Position numbers and translations under genes: made by a program
From: Pedobacter rhodius
GTDB lineage: Bacteria > Bacteroidota > Bacteroidia > Sphingobacteriales > Sphingobacteriaceae
Assembly: GCF_027213645.1 (NCBI RefSeq)
Contig: NZ_JAPWGL010000003.1
Coordinates: forward strand, 372,001-436,000
Direction of reading: 5' to 3'
DNA: 64,000 nucleotides
Part shown: positions 25,304 to 33,526 of the stretch, piece after piece
Numbering within the stretch: position 1 is the first letter of the stretch
Layout of the letters: each line of letters starts with the position of its first letter
Notes under the pieces: model-generated
Told to the model about the DNA's origin: nothing
Database searches by the model: none
What the model saw: the letters and a program-made list of their open reading frames with translations, nothing else

Positions 25304-27781
25304 TTAATTGGCCCGTCCCCGGATGTCATCGTTTGCTGTTCCTCTTCCTTTATTTACCCTTAGCTTTGTGTTACCGAAATTGTACCTCACCCTCAACATT
25401 ACTGACCTGTTGTAACTATTGGTACGGGAATAATTTCTGGTGATTAAAAGATCAGCGAACTGATTGACCTCTGCAATTGAATTACCATTGAAAAGGTCCG
25501 TTGCTATGAAATTCAGAGAAAATTTTCCTATGACTTTTTTTAACTGAAAGTCCAGGGAATTACCGGCGTTAATTCTTTCACCGGATATATCCTTTTTAGG
25601 GCCGTTAAATGTATAGGTTAGAAATGCAGTCCAATTTTTTTTCCGGGAAAGAAAAATATAATTGTCTAAAATCAGATTCAAATTTAAATTTCTGTCCGAC
25701 ACGACCGTTGAACCCACTTTACCAGCATAATACCGGTAATTGAGGTAAGGGGTAAAATAAACACTCCAAAAATTCTTGAAAAAATTTTTACTGCTATTGA
25801 TGACAAGATTAAATTCATTTACGCTTCCGTAATTAACATATGTCCTCCTCAATATATTTTGATTCGCTTCTACTCCGGAAACAATAAAACTTGAGTATGC
25901 ATTTTTAGTGCTGTAATAAGACAACTGAAATGCATATTGGCTGTTGTAGACATATGAAAATTCTGATTTATACACGAGTGCCGGCATCAGGAAGGGATTA
26001 TTCTCAGTAAAAAAAGTCGAGTTGTTGTATGTTCTTCCCGGAAATAGCAATTCAATATTCGGACGTGATATATTTCTGGAGAAACTAACGGCGAGCTGAT
26101 GCTTAAATGACGGGGAAAAACTAACCGAAAAACTTGGGAAAAGATTGAAATAACTCGAATCCCTCAGAATGTTGTCCCTGATATTTTCCGTAGAATAATT
26201 CGTGTACTCTAAACGCAGTCCGACATTTGCATTCCATTTTTTTGAAATCTGACTTTTCAATACCGAGAACGCAGAAAAATAATGCTCGTTATATAAAAAA
26301 GAATTACTTAAGGGAGATTCCACAAGATTTCCCGCTGCAGTTACATTGTTATAAGAAAGATCACTTCCGACATTGGTACTGCTGAACTGAACCCCTGAAA
26401 CTAAATTAGATTTTAATGTTATGCGTCTGGAAAACTCAACTTTTTGAGAATAGTTGGTAAATTTTTGCGGAAGAATGTTAAAGTATAAAGTTGGCCTGCC
26501 AGCTGAGTTATTGCCGGTAGTGGTAAACTCTCCGCTATATTCTTTTCTTTGAAAAAAATGGTTATAGTCCAAATTAATATCCAGATAACTATCCTTTAGC
26601 TTATTTAGCTGCCACCTGTAATTTATATTTCCAAAACTGTAGGTATACTTATCGTTTCCATCGTAGGCCGAAATCTCGGTGGAATCAGTAAGCGGATGAT
26701 TAAAATTTGTATTTCCATTAAACCTTGATTTTCCGGAAACACCTGTTCTCCAAAGCTTAATGCCAAGAAAATTTGCACTGTCGATATCATAGTCAAGATT
26801 TACGCCGCCGCCGGTTACCAGGTATCTTCTGAAATTAGTGCTGTTTAAGTTTTCAAGCGCCCCCGAGTTATATTTTATTTCATTTACCCTTGTCGAATAA
26901 TTAAAACTCCGGTTAAAAAAAGGAATAAATTGTAAAGCAAATTTTTGCTTACTCCAGGTAACCCCTCCATTTAACATCGTGGTATTATATGCAGACTGAA
27001 CAGACTGTAACGTAAGGTTACCTAGCCAACCCTGATTAATTTGTCTCTTTAGATTAATATTTATAATACCCCCCGCTATATTTGCATCAAATTCACTCCC
27101 GGGATTGGTTATTATTTCTATACTTTTTATATCTGATGCAGGGATAGACTTTAAGGTTTGAATCAGAAGCTCTGTTGGCATCTGTGATTTCCTGTTATTA
27201 ATGTATATTATAGTACCCGGTTTATTGATTATTGATATGGTCTCGCTTCGTTCATCAAGTTTAAGTAGCGGCGTATACCTCATTATCTCAATCGCAGAGT
27301 TACCTTTCGCCAATTCCGGAGTAGGTTCAAATATAAATCGATCTGCTTTTCGGATAAATACGGGTTTTGCGCTTTTTATTTCTACCGTTTTTAAATCTGT
27401 AGTGGCCGGATTTAAAAACAGCTGAATGAAGTTGTTATTCTTTATCTCATATTTTTCTGAAACGGACGAGAAGTTTTTTGCCTGAAGGTATAATTTTTGC
27501 GAAACGACATCATCGTTAAAAGCAAAAACAAAATTCCCTGAACTGTCACAGGCTGTAACTTTAAACTCCAGAGCATCCTTAAACAAGGTAACTGTTGCGT
27601 AGGGCACGCCCTTTTTATCAGGGGAATTGACCTTACCGGATATCTTATATTGCTCCTGGGATCTGCTCACGCGGGTTTGTAGTAATGTTAAAATAATTGT
27701 GATTGTTGCTACTAAAAAAAACTTGGTAACTAAAACCCTGCTATTTGTCGGAAACGCGAAAAAGGGAGGAGAGCAATTCAT
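25304..27781 (-). CDS. Outer-membrane beta-barrel protein (TonB-receptor-like) of the RiPP cluster
   Basis: This 825-residue protein has an N-terminal hydrophobic export signal (about residues 18-42). A carboxypeptidase-regulatory-like beta sandwich follows (YKISGKVNSPDKKGVPYATVTLFK). Next is a plug-like region with IYINNRKSQMPTELLIQTLKSIPASDIKSIEIITNPGSEFDANIAGGIININLK, and then a long barrel of alternating aromatic strands ending near the C-terminus. That architecture fits the Bacteroidota outer-membrane barrel family (OMP_b-brl_3), not SusC. It is the first gene of the operon holding the precursors, maturase and exporter. It could release or take back the mature peptide across the outer membrane, but which is not visible. 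The start codon at 27781 is the most upstream one. A later start is possible. Confidence 0.78.
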   Translation of the reverse strand: MNCSPPFFAFPTNSRVLVTKFFLVATITIILTLLQTRVSRSQEQYKISGKVNSPDKKGVPYATVTLFKDALEFKVTACDSSGNFVFAFNDDVVSQKLYLQAKNFSSVSEKYEIKNNNFIQLFLNPATTDLKTVEIKSAKPVFIRKADRFIFEPTPELAKGNSAIEIMRYTPLLKLDERSETISIINKPGTIIYINNRKSQMPTELLIQTLKSIPASDIKSIEIITNPGSEFDANIAGGIININLKRQINQGWLGNLTLQSVQSAYNTTMLNGGVTWSKQKFALQFIPFFNRSFNYSTRVNEIKYNSGALENLNSTNFRRYLVTGGGVNLDYDIDSANFLGIKLWRTGVSGKSRFNGNTNFNHPLTDSTEISAYDGNDKYTYSFGNINYRWQLNKLKDSYLDINLDYNHFFQRKEYSGEFTTTGNNSAGRPTLYFNILPQKFTNYSQKVEFSRRITLKSNLVSGVQFSSTNVGSDLSYNNVTAAGNLVESPLSNSFLYNEHYFSAFSVLKSQISKKWNANVGLRLEYTNYSTENIRDNILRDSSYFNLFPSFSVSFSPSFKHQLAVSFSRNISRPNIELLFPGRTYNNSTFFTENNPFLMPALVYKSEFSYVYNSQYAFQLSYYSTKNAYSSFIVSGVEANQNILRRTYVNYGSVNEFNLVINSSKNFFKNFWSVYFTPYLNYRYYAGKVGSTVVSDRNLNLNLILDNYIFLSRKKNWTAFLTYTFNGPKKDISGERINAGNSLDFQLKKVIGKFSLNFIATDLFNGNSIAEVNQFADLLITRNYSRTNSYNRSVMLRVRYNFGNTKLRVNKGRGTANDDIRGRAN

Positions 27782-27871
27782 AAAGTATTGGCAGGTAAAC
27801 GTTCTGAAGTTATTGATCAGCGATTTTTGTTAATTCAATCTTGTCCAAAAATTCCGGATTCAGAAGTTTTT

Positions 27872-27903
27872 TATGCAGAACGTGAACTTTCCTATACAGA
27901 ATG
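27872..27903. promoter_or_regulatory. Paired direct repeat, candidate LytTR binding site
   Basis: TATGCAGAACG at 27872 and TATACAGAATG at 27893 are two direct repeats with a 21-bp period. This is the geometry used by LytTR response regulators, with two sites about two helical turns apart. The pair lies about 90 bases upstream of the barrel-gene start (minus strand) and about 160 bases upstream of the LytTR regulator gene (plus strand). The same pair occurs before the kinase gene. Confidence 0.6.
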
Positions 27904-28061
27904 GCATTAAACAAGCTTTTTTTAATAAAAAAAGTTCTTTGTACAGGCCGAAAATAGTTTTACATTTAATTGCTGCGATTTGTATGATTCAGGTTAGTCA
28001 TATGACTTTAAGCAAAACCTCAAAGAATCATTGATCCTGATTAACTTATTATTTAATTGAA

Positions 28062-28790
28062 ATGCATACATGTATCATAATTGACGATGAACAATATGCC
28101 ATTGATGCTCTCAAAGGTTATATTCAAAATTTTCCTGGCCTTATTGTTCGTGACTGTTTTACAGATCCTGTGGAAGCGCTTATCAAAATCAAATCCTCAG
28201 AACCCGTCAGCCTGATACTACTTGATATTGACATGCCAAAACTAAATGGATTAGAATTATCAAGAGAGGTAAGAAAAAAGACTGATAAACTTGTTTTTAC
28301 GACCGCTCACACGAAGTACGGTTATGAGGCATTTAAAGTACAGGCCGATGATTACCTGCTAAAACCATATACATTAGCAGAATTTGTGGTTTCCATGAAT
28401 AACCTGTTTCCCGAACCGAATGTTGAGCGTAAAAGTTTAGAAAAAGAAGATTCATTTTTAGTGAAGAGCAAGGAAGAAAATTTAAAACTGATAAAGATAA
28501 ATTTTTCAGATGTTGTGGCCGTAGAGAGCAAGTCGAATTATATAATGATACATACAGTTAAAAGAAAGGTCCTAACTTACATGTCCCTCTCTGAATTCTC
28601 AAAAAAAATCACGGGCCAATCTGGATTTCTCCAATTCCAGCGTAGCTTTTTGATAGCTGAAAAATACATTGATTCAATAACCGGAAATTCTATAAAAATG
28701 ACAACAGGGCTTGAAGTAACTGTTGGAGAACACTATCGGAAAACGTTTTCATCCTTCATTTCCGAAAGGATATTAAAGTCATCTAAATAA
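28062..28790 (+). CDS. LytTR-family response regulator
   Basis: The 242-residue regulator has a receiver domain (acidic DDE at 8-10, phosphoacceptor D55 in LLDIDMPKLNG, conserved K101 in LLKPYTL). A short linker leads to a LytTR DNA-binding domain from about residue 135: NFSDVVAVESKSNYIMIHT, then a FLQFQRSFLIAEKYIDSI segment with the family's R-S/SFL-I motif. LytTR regulators bind paired direct repeats. It is divergent from the RiPP operon and followed by a LytS-type kinase gene 263 bases downstream, which is its likely partner. The usual control targets would be the adjacent promoters. Confidence 0.9.
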   Translation: MHTCIIIDDEQYAIDALKGYIQNFPGLIVRDCFTDPVEALIKIKSSEPVSLILLDIDMPKLNGLELSREVRKKTDKLVFTTAHTKYGYEAFKVQADDYLLKPYTLAEFVVSMNNLFPEPNVERKSLEKEDSFLVKSKEENLKLIKINFSDVVAVESKSNYIMIHTVKRKVLTYMSLSEFSKKITGQSGFLQFQRSFLIAEKYIDSITGNSIKMTTGLEVTVGEHYRKTFSSFISERILKSSK

Positions 28791-29010
28791 ACTTCCCCAA
28801 CAATTTTCAGTTACATAGATTACTGATAAGGCGGATAACCTGTTAAGGTTGTTGTAACCATGGTGGTTGTAGGCTCAGTACTTTTCATCGGCAATTTGCT
28901 GAAATTTCTTTTGAAGATAAAAACTTTTCTAACAGTTAACTTAAAAATCTTATTTTCCATAAATATTTTTCCGTTAACCTAGCTTCAAAAGAAACAGACT
29001 TAAAATATTT

Positions 29011-29042
29011 TATGCAGAACGGCAAATAAACTATGTAGAACC
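29011..29042. promoter_or_regulatory. Second paired direct repeat before the kinase gene
   Basis: TATGCAGAACG at 29011 and TATGTAGAACC at 29032 repeat the motif and the 21-bp period seen at 27872-27903. The site ends only 11 bases before the kinase ATG, so binding there would more likely repress or modulate than classically activate, unless the true start lies further downstream. Confidence 0.55.
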
Positions 29043-29053
29043 CGTGATTTCAC

Positions 29054-30154
29054 ATGACTAAAAAAATATCGATTTGGTTGCGCAAGAAGCAACTTCACAT
29101 CATGGTGTGGGCAATTTTTATTACCTATGAAACAGTTGTGATAGGATTGATCTTCAATATCTTTGGTAACCCGATCACTTACATAGCACATTATACGATT
29201 ATTATCATCTTATTCTATTTAACCACAGATGTCGTTTTCCCAAAAGTTTTAGAGGGAAAAACGCTTCTGTTTGTTCGTATTCCGGTGTTTTTATTCTTTT
29301 ACTTATCACTTTATATAGTTGCTCACTATCTTGCCGATCTCTGCTTAATAAGGCTTAACATTATTACTAATGAAAAAACTTATGACCTTAACTACCAGTT
29401 TATTTTAAAGAATCTCTACCGCGGTCTATACTTCCTTGGTTTTGCTACAGCTTATTATTTTTTAAAGCAATACCTGCAAGATGTCCGAACAAAAAAGCAG
29501 CTTTTAGAGGAAAACTTAAATGCTGTTATCAAACAACAAGAGATTGAACAGGCATTAACCAATAGCCAAAATGCATTTTTAAAAGCACAAATAAATCCAC
29601 ACTTCCTATTCAATACATTGGATTTTATATACCACAATATCCAATCGAACCCGGACCTCTCAGCAAAATCTGTAATATGTTTATCCAAAACCATGAGATA
29701 TGCTATTGATTCCGACTTAATGGGTCCTTATGCACCAATCATGCAAGAAATTGCTCATGTGGAGTCCCTGATAAATCTTTACAAACTAAGAAACAGTTCA
29801 TTAGACCTGAACATCACATATCCTCAAGAGGTAATTACTTTAAACCTAATACCTTTGGTATTACTCACGCTTGTGGAAAACATTTTTAAACATGGAGATC
29901 TTACTGTGCCTAATTCCAGCGCCGGGATAACCATTTCAATTGATGATGGTTCACTTTGCATCCAGACCAAAAACTATATTAAGGAACCTATAGATTTCAA
30001 TTCTAAAAGTGAACGTGGCATTGCAAACATAAAACAACGACTGCTTAATGCCTACGGAGACCATACAAGTTTTAAGCATTTTCAACTTGAAGACCAGTTC
30101 TTTGTAGAAATTAAAATCAGCTTACTGGAACTTAATCGCTGTTTAAATTCATAG
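29054..30154 (+). CDS. LytS-family membrane histidine kinase
   Basis: The 366-residue sensor has four predicted membrane spans in the first 140 residues with very short outside loops, so it probably senses something in or at the membrane. A coiled-coil stretch (about 143-175) leads to the His_kinase (LytS/YehU) motif QINPHFLFNTLDF with H183 as phosphorylated His. The ATP-binding part has LVLLTLVENIFKHG (N box) and RGIANIKQRL (G box). It should pair with the LytTR regulator upstream. Multi-span kinases with LytTR partners often respond to secreted peptides (AgrC/AgrA and ComD/ComE are precedents), which suits the RiPP context. The ligand is not shown. Confidence 0.88.
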   Translation: MTKKISIWLRKKQLHIMVWAIFITYETVVIGLIFNIFGNPITYIAHYTIIIILFYLTTDVVFPKVLEGKTLLFVRIPVFLFFYLSLYIVAHYLADLCLIRLNIITNEKTYDLNYQFILKNLYRGLYFLGFATAYYFLKQYLQDVRTKKQLLEENLNAVIKQQEIEQALTNSQNAFLKAQINPHFLFNTLDFIYHNIQSNPDLSAKSVICLSKTMRYAIDSDLMGPYAPIMQEIAHVESLINLYKLRNSSLDLNITYPQEVITLNLIPLVLLTLVENIFKHGDLTVPNSSAGITISIDDGSLCIQTKNYIKEPIDFNSKSERGIANIKQRLLNAYGDHTSFKHFQLEDQFFVEIKISLLELNRCLNS

Positions 30155-30339
30155 TAAATGTTTTGGATTACCACTTTAATTATGGAACACCATTCTTACA
30201 TGCAGCACTAATTTTTTATATTTTATTCTTTATATCTAACCTGCAATTATGCCAACAACTATTATATCACATAGCCATACCGATATATAGGAGAAATTTA
30301 TTGATCAGGTTGGGATTAGTTGTTAAAAACATTTTACAA

Positions 30340-30365
30340 AAAAAAAGCCACCCAAATAGGCAGCT
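30340..30365 (-). terminator. Possible weak terminator of the GIN-domain gene
   Basis: Read on the minus strand, GAGCTGCC, a short spacer and GGTGGC are followed by about nine T. The GC part of the stem is only three pairs and there are mismatches beyond it, so support is modest. Confidence 0.35.
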
Positions 30366-30388
30366 CTAACTTTCTTAAAAACAGGATT

Positions 30389-31000
30389 TTATTTTGCTAA
30401 AACCATTGCATTTTTCTCCGCTTCCATGATACTTTCAGAAGCATATGATTCCGATTTTAGACTGGCGAAGTCAGTTAATTTTACATTTTTCATGTTGCTG
30501 GCAATCATTGTACTTTGATCGGCAGTACCGTTTAATTTCAATACCGCATCATCCTTAACAATAGTATATAAACTGCCTGCTGTAGTTTTTATCTTCGCTG
30601 TAGCACTCTGACTCAAAAACAACTGAAGGTTTTTTACATCGAAATTATTGCTGGTTACCACAACTGATTGACCATAAGCTTCAATTCTTTCCAAATCTTT
30701 TACGGTAATGTTCAGCGTTACCTGATTTGTTTCTAATGAATTTATAAATAAGGTTTTTCCGTCAGTTGACATTGAGGTTTTTGTAGCATCATAGTTGCTC
30801 ACACCCTCTACATTTTGCTTTTCACCTTGTGTTAAGATGATTTTAACGTTTCCACTTACCCAAATTCTGTTGAATTTTGATAATGAAGAAGTTTTTGTTT
30901 CTGCCTTAACTGGCTCAGCGGCAAAAGTTGCCATTGCTGATGAAGTGAATACTACTGCTGTTAATGCTGCTGCGAATAATGTTTTTGCTAAAGTTTTCAT
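30389..31000 (-). CDS. Secreted GIN-domain (DUF2807) protein
   Basis: The 203-residue protein has a signal peptide (MKTLAKTLFAAALTAVVFTSSAMATFA) and a mature part built of short repeated beta strands: FNRIWVSGNVKIILTQGEKQNVEGV, LFINSLETNQVTLNITVKDLERIEAYGQSVV. This is typical of the GIN domain, also called putative auto-transporter adhesin head, a right-handed beta-helix found in many Bacteroidota surface and periplasmic proteins. The biological role of the family is poorly known. The gene stands alone on the minus strand, after the RiPP regulators and before a roughly 340-base intergenic gap. Nothing suggests a link with either neighbour. Confidence 0.78.
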   Translation of the reverse strand: MKTLAKTLFAAALTAVVFTSSAMATFAAEPVKAETKTSSLSKFNRIWVSGNVKIILTQGEKQNVEGVSNYDATKTSMSTDGKTLFINSLETNQVTLNITVKDLERIEAYGQSVVVTSNNFDVKNLQLFLSQSATAKIKTTAGSLYTIVKDDAVLKLNGTADQSTMIASNMKNVKLTDFASLKSESYASESIMEAEKNAMVLAK

Positions 31001-31338
31001 ATCTTTTATATTTTAGGTTTTTGCTATTGTTTGTTATTAAGACGCAGCCATACATCAAACGTTGCAGCCAAAAACCGTGTATTATACCAGCATTACCAAC
31101 CAATAGACCAACGCCTGTAATTTCTAGACGAACGGTAAATAATTTTTCATCTGACTAGGAAGATTTATAAAGAGCTTGTCTGCGAGCGCCGTCAGTTCTC
31201 CATACTGATTTGAAATGCCCGACATAGTCTTTGATTAGATTATCTTAAACCTTTTTAATCAGGGTATTCCGTACGGAAACCCATAATTATATCTCTTAAA
31301 TTCCTCCTAATTTGGTCCGTATTAATTAAAACAAGAAT
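31001..31338. other. Intergenic region between GIN gene and lipoprotein gene
   Basis: This 338-base divergent gap should contain the promoters of both flanking genes. I see no RNA gene or significant repeat in it. Confidence 0.3.
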
Positions 31339-31887
31339 ATGAAAACAACTTTTACAAGATCATTAAGGTCCAATACACTGTTTATTTTATTGATGATGAG
31401 CAGCTCCTGCAAGAAAGCAGAAATAGAAACTGCAAAGGAGCCGGATAAAGTTCCTATAGTTTTTTCTTATGAAGTTACTTGTGATTATTGCGATATCTCA
31501 TATACCGACGCAACCAATCAGATAAAAACGGTAAAGAGCAATATGGGTAAATGGACTTATAAAATCGAAAAACAAGTTGCCTTTGACTTAAAGTTAAGCG
31601 TGTCCACGATCATTTCAAGTTATCAATCCATTCATGCCTATATCTTAAAGGATGAGACGGTAGTATATGGAAATCTTGGTTACAATCGAGCAGACATTTC
31701 CTACAGCACGGCTTCAGGGAACGGCACATCAAGCTTTGGCAACTATGTTTCCAACACTTCAACCGGCGGAAATAACACTGGTGGAACAACCGCACCCAGT
31801 TCTTCGGTTTGTGGAGCAAAAAATAAGACCGGAGGCTACTGCAAGCGTGTCGTTGTTGGCGGTGGCAGATGCTGGCAGCACAAATAA
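31339..31887 (+). CDS. Lipoprotein with a C-terminal Cys/His zinc-finger-like tail
   Basis: The 182-residue protein has a lipoprotein signal with lipobox MSSSC, so it should be membrane-anchored outside the cytoplasm. The middle carries a CDYCD pair of Cys and beta strands. A Ser/Thr/Gly-rich flexible linker (about 124-155) leads to a compact tail at 157-182: CGAKNKTGGYCKRVVVGGGRCWQH. The spacing C-x9-C-x10-C-x2-H matches the small domain called DUF5763, whose Cys/His pattern suggests metal binding. The tail is more often seen on cytoplasmic or nuclease-linked proteins, so its presence on a lipoprotein is unusual. Function unknown. Confidence 0.65.
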   Translation: MKTTFTRSLRSNTLFILLMMSSSCKKAEIETAKEPDKVPIVFSYEVTCDYCDISYTDATNQIKTVKSNMGKWTYKIEKQVAFDLKLSVSTIISSYQSIHAYILKDETVVYGNLGYNRADISYSTASGNGTSSFGNYVSNTSTGGNNTGGTTAPSSSVCGAKNKTGGYCKRVVVGGGRCWQHK

Positions 31888-31950
31888 ATTCTCCCAGACG
31901 TATCTTCTATTACATTTTTACTTGAACAAGAAGTATTAACACCTTATAAA

Positions 31951-32006
31951 AAAAACCAAAACAAAGTCTTGAAAATCAAATATTTGCGAGACTTTGTTCT
32001 GGTTTA
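31951..32006. terminator. Bidirectional terminator between lipoprotein gene and tRNA
   Basis: A 17-bp stem with one mismatch (31953-31969 with 31989-32005, AAACCAAAACAAAGTCT type) encloses a 19-base loop, with A-rich and T-rich flanks. It can serve the plus-strand lipoprotein gene and the minus-strand tRNA. Confidence 0.7.
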
Positions 32007-32018
32007 AATCTAAGGAAG

Positions 32019-32090
32019 TGGTCCCGACGAGAATCGAACTCATATCTAAAGTTTAGGAAACTTCTATTCTATCCGTTGAACTACGGGACC
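32019..32090 (-). tRNA. tRNA-Arg (anticodon CCT)
   Basis: The minus strand folds into a full cloverleaf. The acceptor GGTCCCG pairs with CGGGACC, with A as discriminator. The D stem is GTTC/GAAT, the anticodon stem GAAGT/ACTTT closes the loop TTCCTAA with anticodon CCT, and the T arm is ATGAG-TTCGATT-CTCGT. The gene does not encode CCA. CCT reads the rare arginine codon AGG. Confidence 0.93.
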
Positions 32091-32255
32091 ATTTTATCTG
32101 CCGCAAATATAATAAAAGTTTTAAGCGGAAAACTGATAGTTTAAGTTGTTTTTTATATTCATAACGGTAACCTGCCGTAACAAGCCAGCAATGCCAGATC
32201 CAAAAACAAAGCAAATTGCTAACTTGTTGTTCTTTAATATTAAAACTAAGATTTT

Positions 32256-32651
32256 ATGGAAACTAAGATGATATGGGCTAACCTTGCCGTAAAAGATTTA
32301 GAAATAACCGCTAAATTTTACAGTGATTTAGGTTTCAAACCCAATGGAACCTTTAATGCCGACTTGGTAAGTTTTTTGTTTGGAAAAGATAACTTCATAA
32401 TTCATTTCTTCCTGGCGAAGCAGTTCAAAAATGCAGCGAGGCTAGAAAATGCCGCACTAAACACCGGAACTGAAATTATTTTTAGCCTCTCGGCCGACAG
32501 TCGTGAAGAGGTAGATTTATGGCTGGAAAGGGTTAAAAAAGCTGGTGCAACGATATATGCAGAAGCTGAAGATTTTGATAAAGGTTATACATTTGGCTTT
32601 TCAGATCCTGATGGGCATAAATTTAATGTACTTTACTGGCCATCTTACTAG
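32256..32651 (+). CDS. VOC-family (glyoxalase/bleomycin-resistance-like) protein
   Basis: The 131-residue protein has the paired beta-alpha-beta-beta-beta layout of the vicinal oxygen chelate superfamily. The first module contains MIWANLAVKDLEITAKFYSDLGFKPN, a family hallmark, and the second ends in FGFSDPDGHKFNVLYW. The DPDGH motif normally supplies a metal-ligand region. The substrate cannot be read from sequence; members include lyases, dioxygenases and resistance proteins. It converges with azoR across a shared terminator-like hairpin. Confidence 0.82.
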   Translation: METKMIWANLAVKDLEITAKFYSDLGFKPNGTFNADLVSFLFGKDNFIIHFFLAKQFKNAARLENAALNTGTEIIFSLSADSREEVDLWLERVKKAGATIYAEAEDFDKGYTFGFSDPDGHKFNVLYWPSY

Positions 32652-32654
32652 AAG

Positions 32655-32693
32655 AAAAAACCTTGCAGAAACACAAGTTCCTACAAGGTTTTG
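32655..32693. terminator. Bidirectional terminator between VOC and azoR genes
   Basis: AAAACCTTG at 32657-32665 pairs with CAAGGTTTT at 32684-32692 around an 18-base loop. The convergent gene ends on both sides support termination in both directions. The stem is AT-rich. Confidence 0.5.
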
Positions 32694-32701
32694 CGGAGCT
32701 G

Positions 32702-33304
32702 TTAATCAATCAAAATACTTTGAATACCTTTTTCAAGAGCAGTATCCTGAATAACTGGTATAGACGCACCTTCAACTCTGAATATGCTTACATCTGTCAT
32801 GCCTAAGAAGCCAAGCACTGATTTGAGATAAGGAGCAGCAAAATCGTAACCTTGCATTAGACCGTCTGAGTAGATACCGCCAGATGCGATTGCCAGATAG
32901 ACCTTTTTGCCTGTAATCAAACCTTCCGGGCCATTTGCGCCATACTTAAAGGTAACGCCAGCTCTTGCAATATGATCAACCCATGCTTTAAGCGTTGATG
33001 GAATACCAAAATTATAGAACGGTACATCAATAACGATAATATCTGCATCCTGAATCTCTGCTATGGCTTCATTCGAATGGCGGATGGCTTCTACATTTTC
33101 GGCACTTCTGTTCTCTGCAGGCGTAAAAAATGCCACAAGATGCGCTTCTTCGAGATGTGGAAATTGTTGTTTCGCTAAGTTGTGCTCATGGACAGTAGCG
33201 CCCGGATAGGTTTCCTGAATTTTTGAGATTATGGCTTTGCCCAATTTTATGCTCATCGAGTCTTCGCCGCGAGGACTTGAAATGATATGAAGAATTTTTT
33301 TCAT
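32702..33304 (-). CDS. azoR: FMN-dependent NADH-azoreductase (AzoR family)
   Basis: The 200-residue flavodoxin-fold enzyme reduces azo dyes and quinones with NADH and FMN, and in cells probably protects against quinone stress. Visible features are the N-terminal phosphate loop SSPRGEDSMS (residues 9-18), IIVIDVPFYNFGIPSTLKAWVDHIARAGVTFKY (about 90-122), which matches the AzoR signature around the FMN ring, and ASGGIYSDG. Length and order fit AzoR over the whole protein. It stands as a single gene, converging with the VOC gene. Confidence 0.85.
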   Translation of the reverse strand: MKKILHIISSPRGEDSMSIKLGKAIISKIQETYPGATVHEHNLAKQQFPHLEEAHLVAFFTPAENRSAENVEAIRHSNEAIAEIQDADIIVIDVPFYNFGIPSTLKAWVDHIARAGVTFKYGANGPEGLITGKKVYLAIASGGIYSDGLMQGYDFAAPYLKSVLGFLGMTDVSIFRVEGASIPVIQDTALEKGIQSILID

Positions 33305-33412
33305 TTTATCTAAATTTATAAGGCAAATTTAGAGATAGCCTTCCAGCTAATTTTATAACTATCCCAAAGGTTAGCGCTATCCTTTTAGAAAGTTAGAAGC
33401 AGTTTGAGGCAT

Positions 33413-33440
33413 GAAAAAGCCCTGGCTATGCAGGGCTAAA
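33413..33440 (-). terminator. Rho-independent terminator after metG
   Basis: A 7-bp stem (AGCCCTG at 33418-33424 with CAGGGCT at 33431-33437) has a six-base loop. On the minus strand it is followed by five T. It lies about 90 bases after the metG stop codon. Confidence 0.72.
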
Positions 33441-33526
33441 GTATTTATTTCGTTTATAAAGGCGTCTTAAAGTAGTTCGGAATAACACCAATTCAAACTT
33501 AAAAGTTCGTCGCTTGTGAATCCAGA

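Noticed and set aside
24456..25363. Plus-strand open frames opposite the three precursor genes
   Set aside because: They arise from the Gly/Asn/Cys-rich composition of the minus-strand peptides and lack consistent features.
30163..30369. Small hydrophobic open frame after the kinase gene
   Set aside because: It needs a TTG start, has no recognisable family and overlaps the likely terminator region of the GIN-domain gene.
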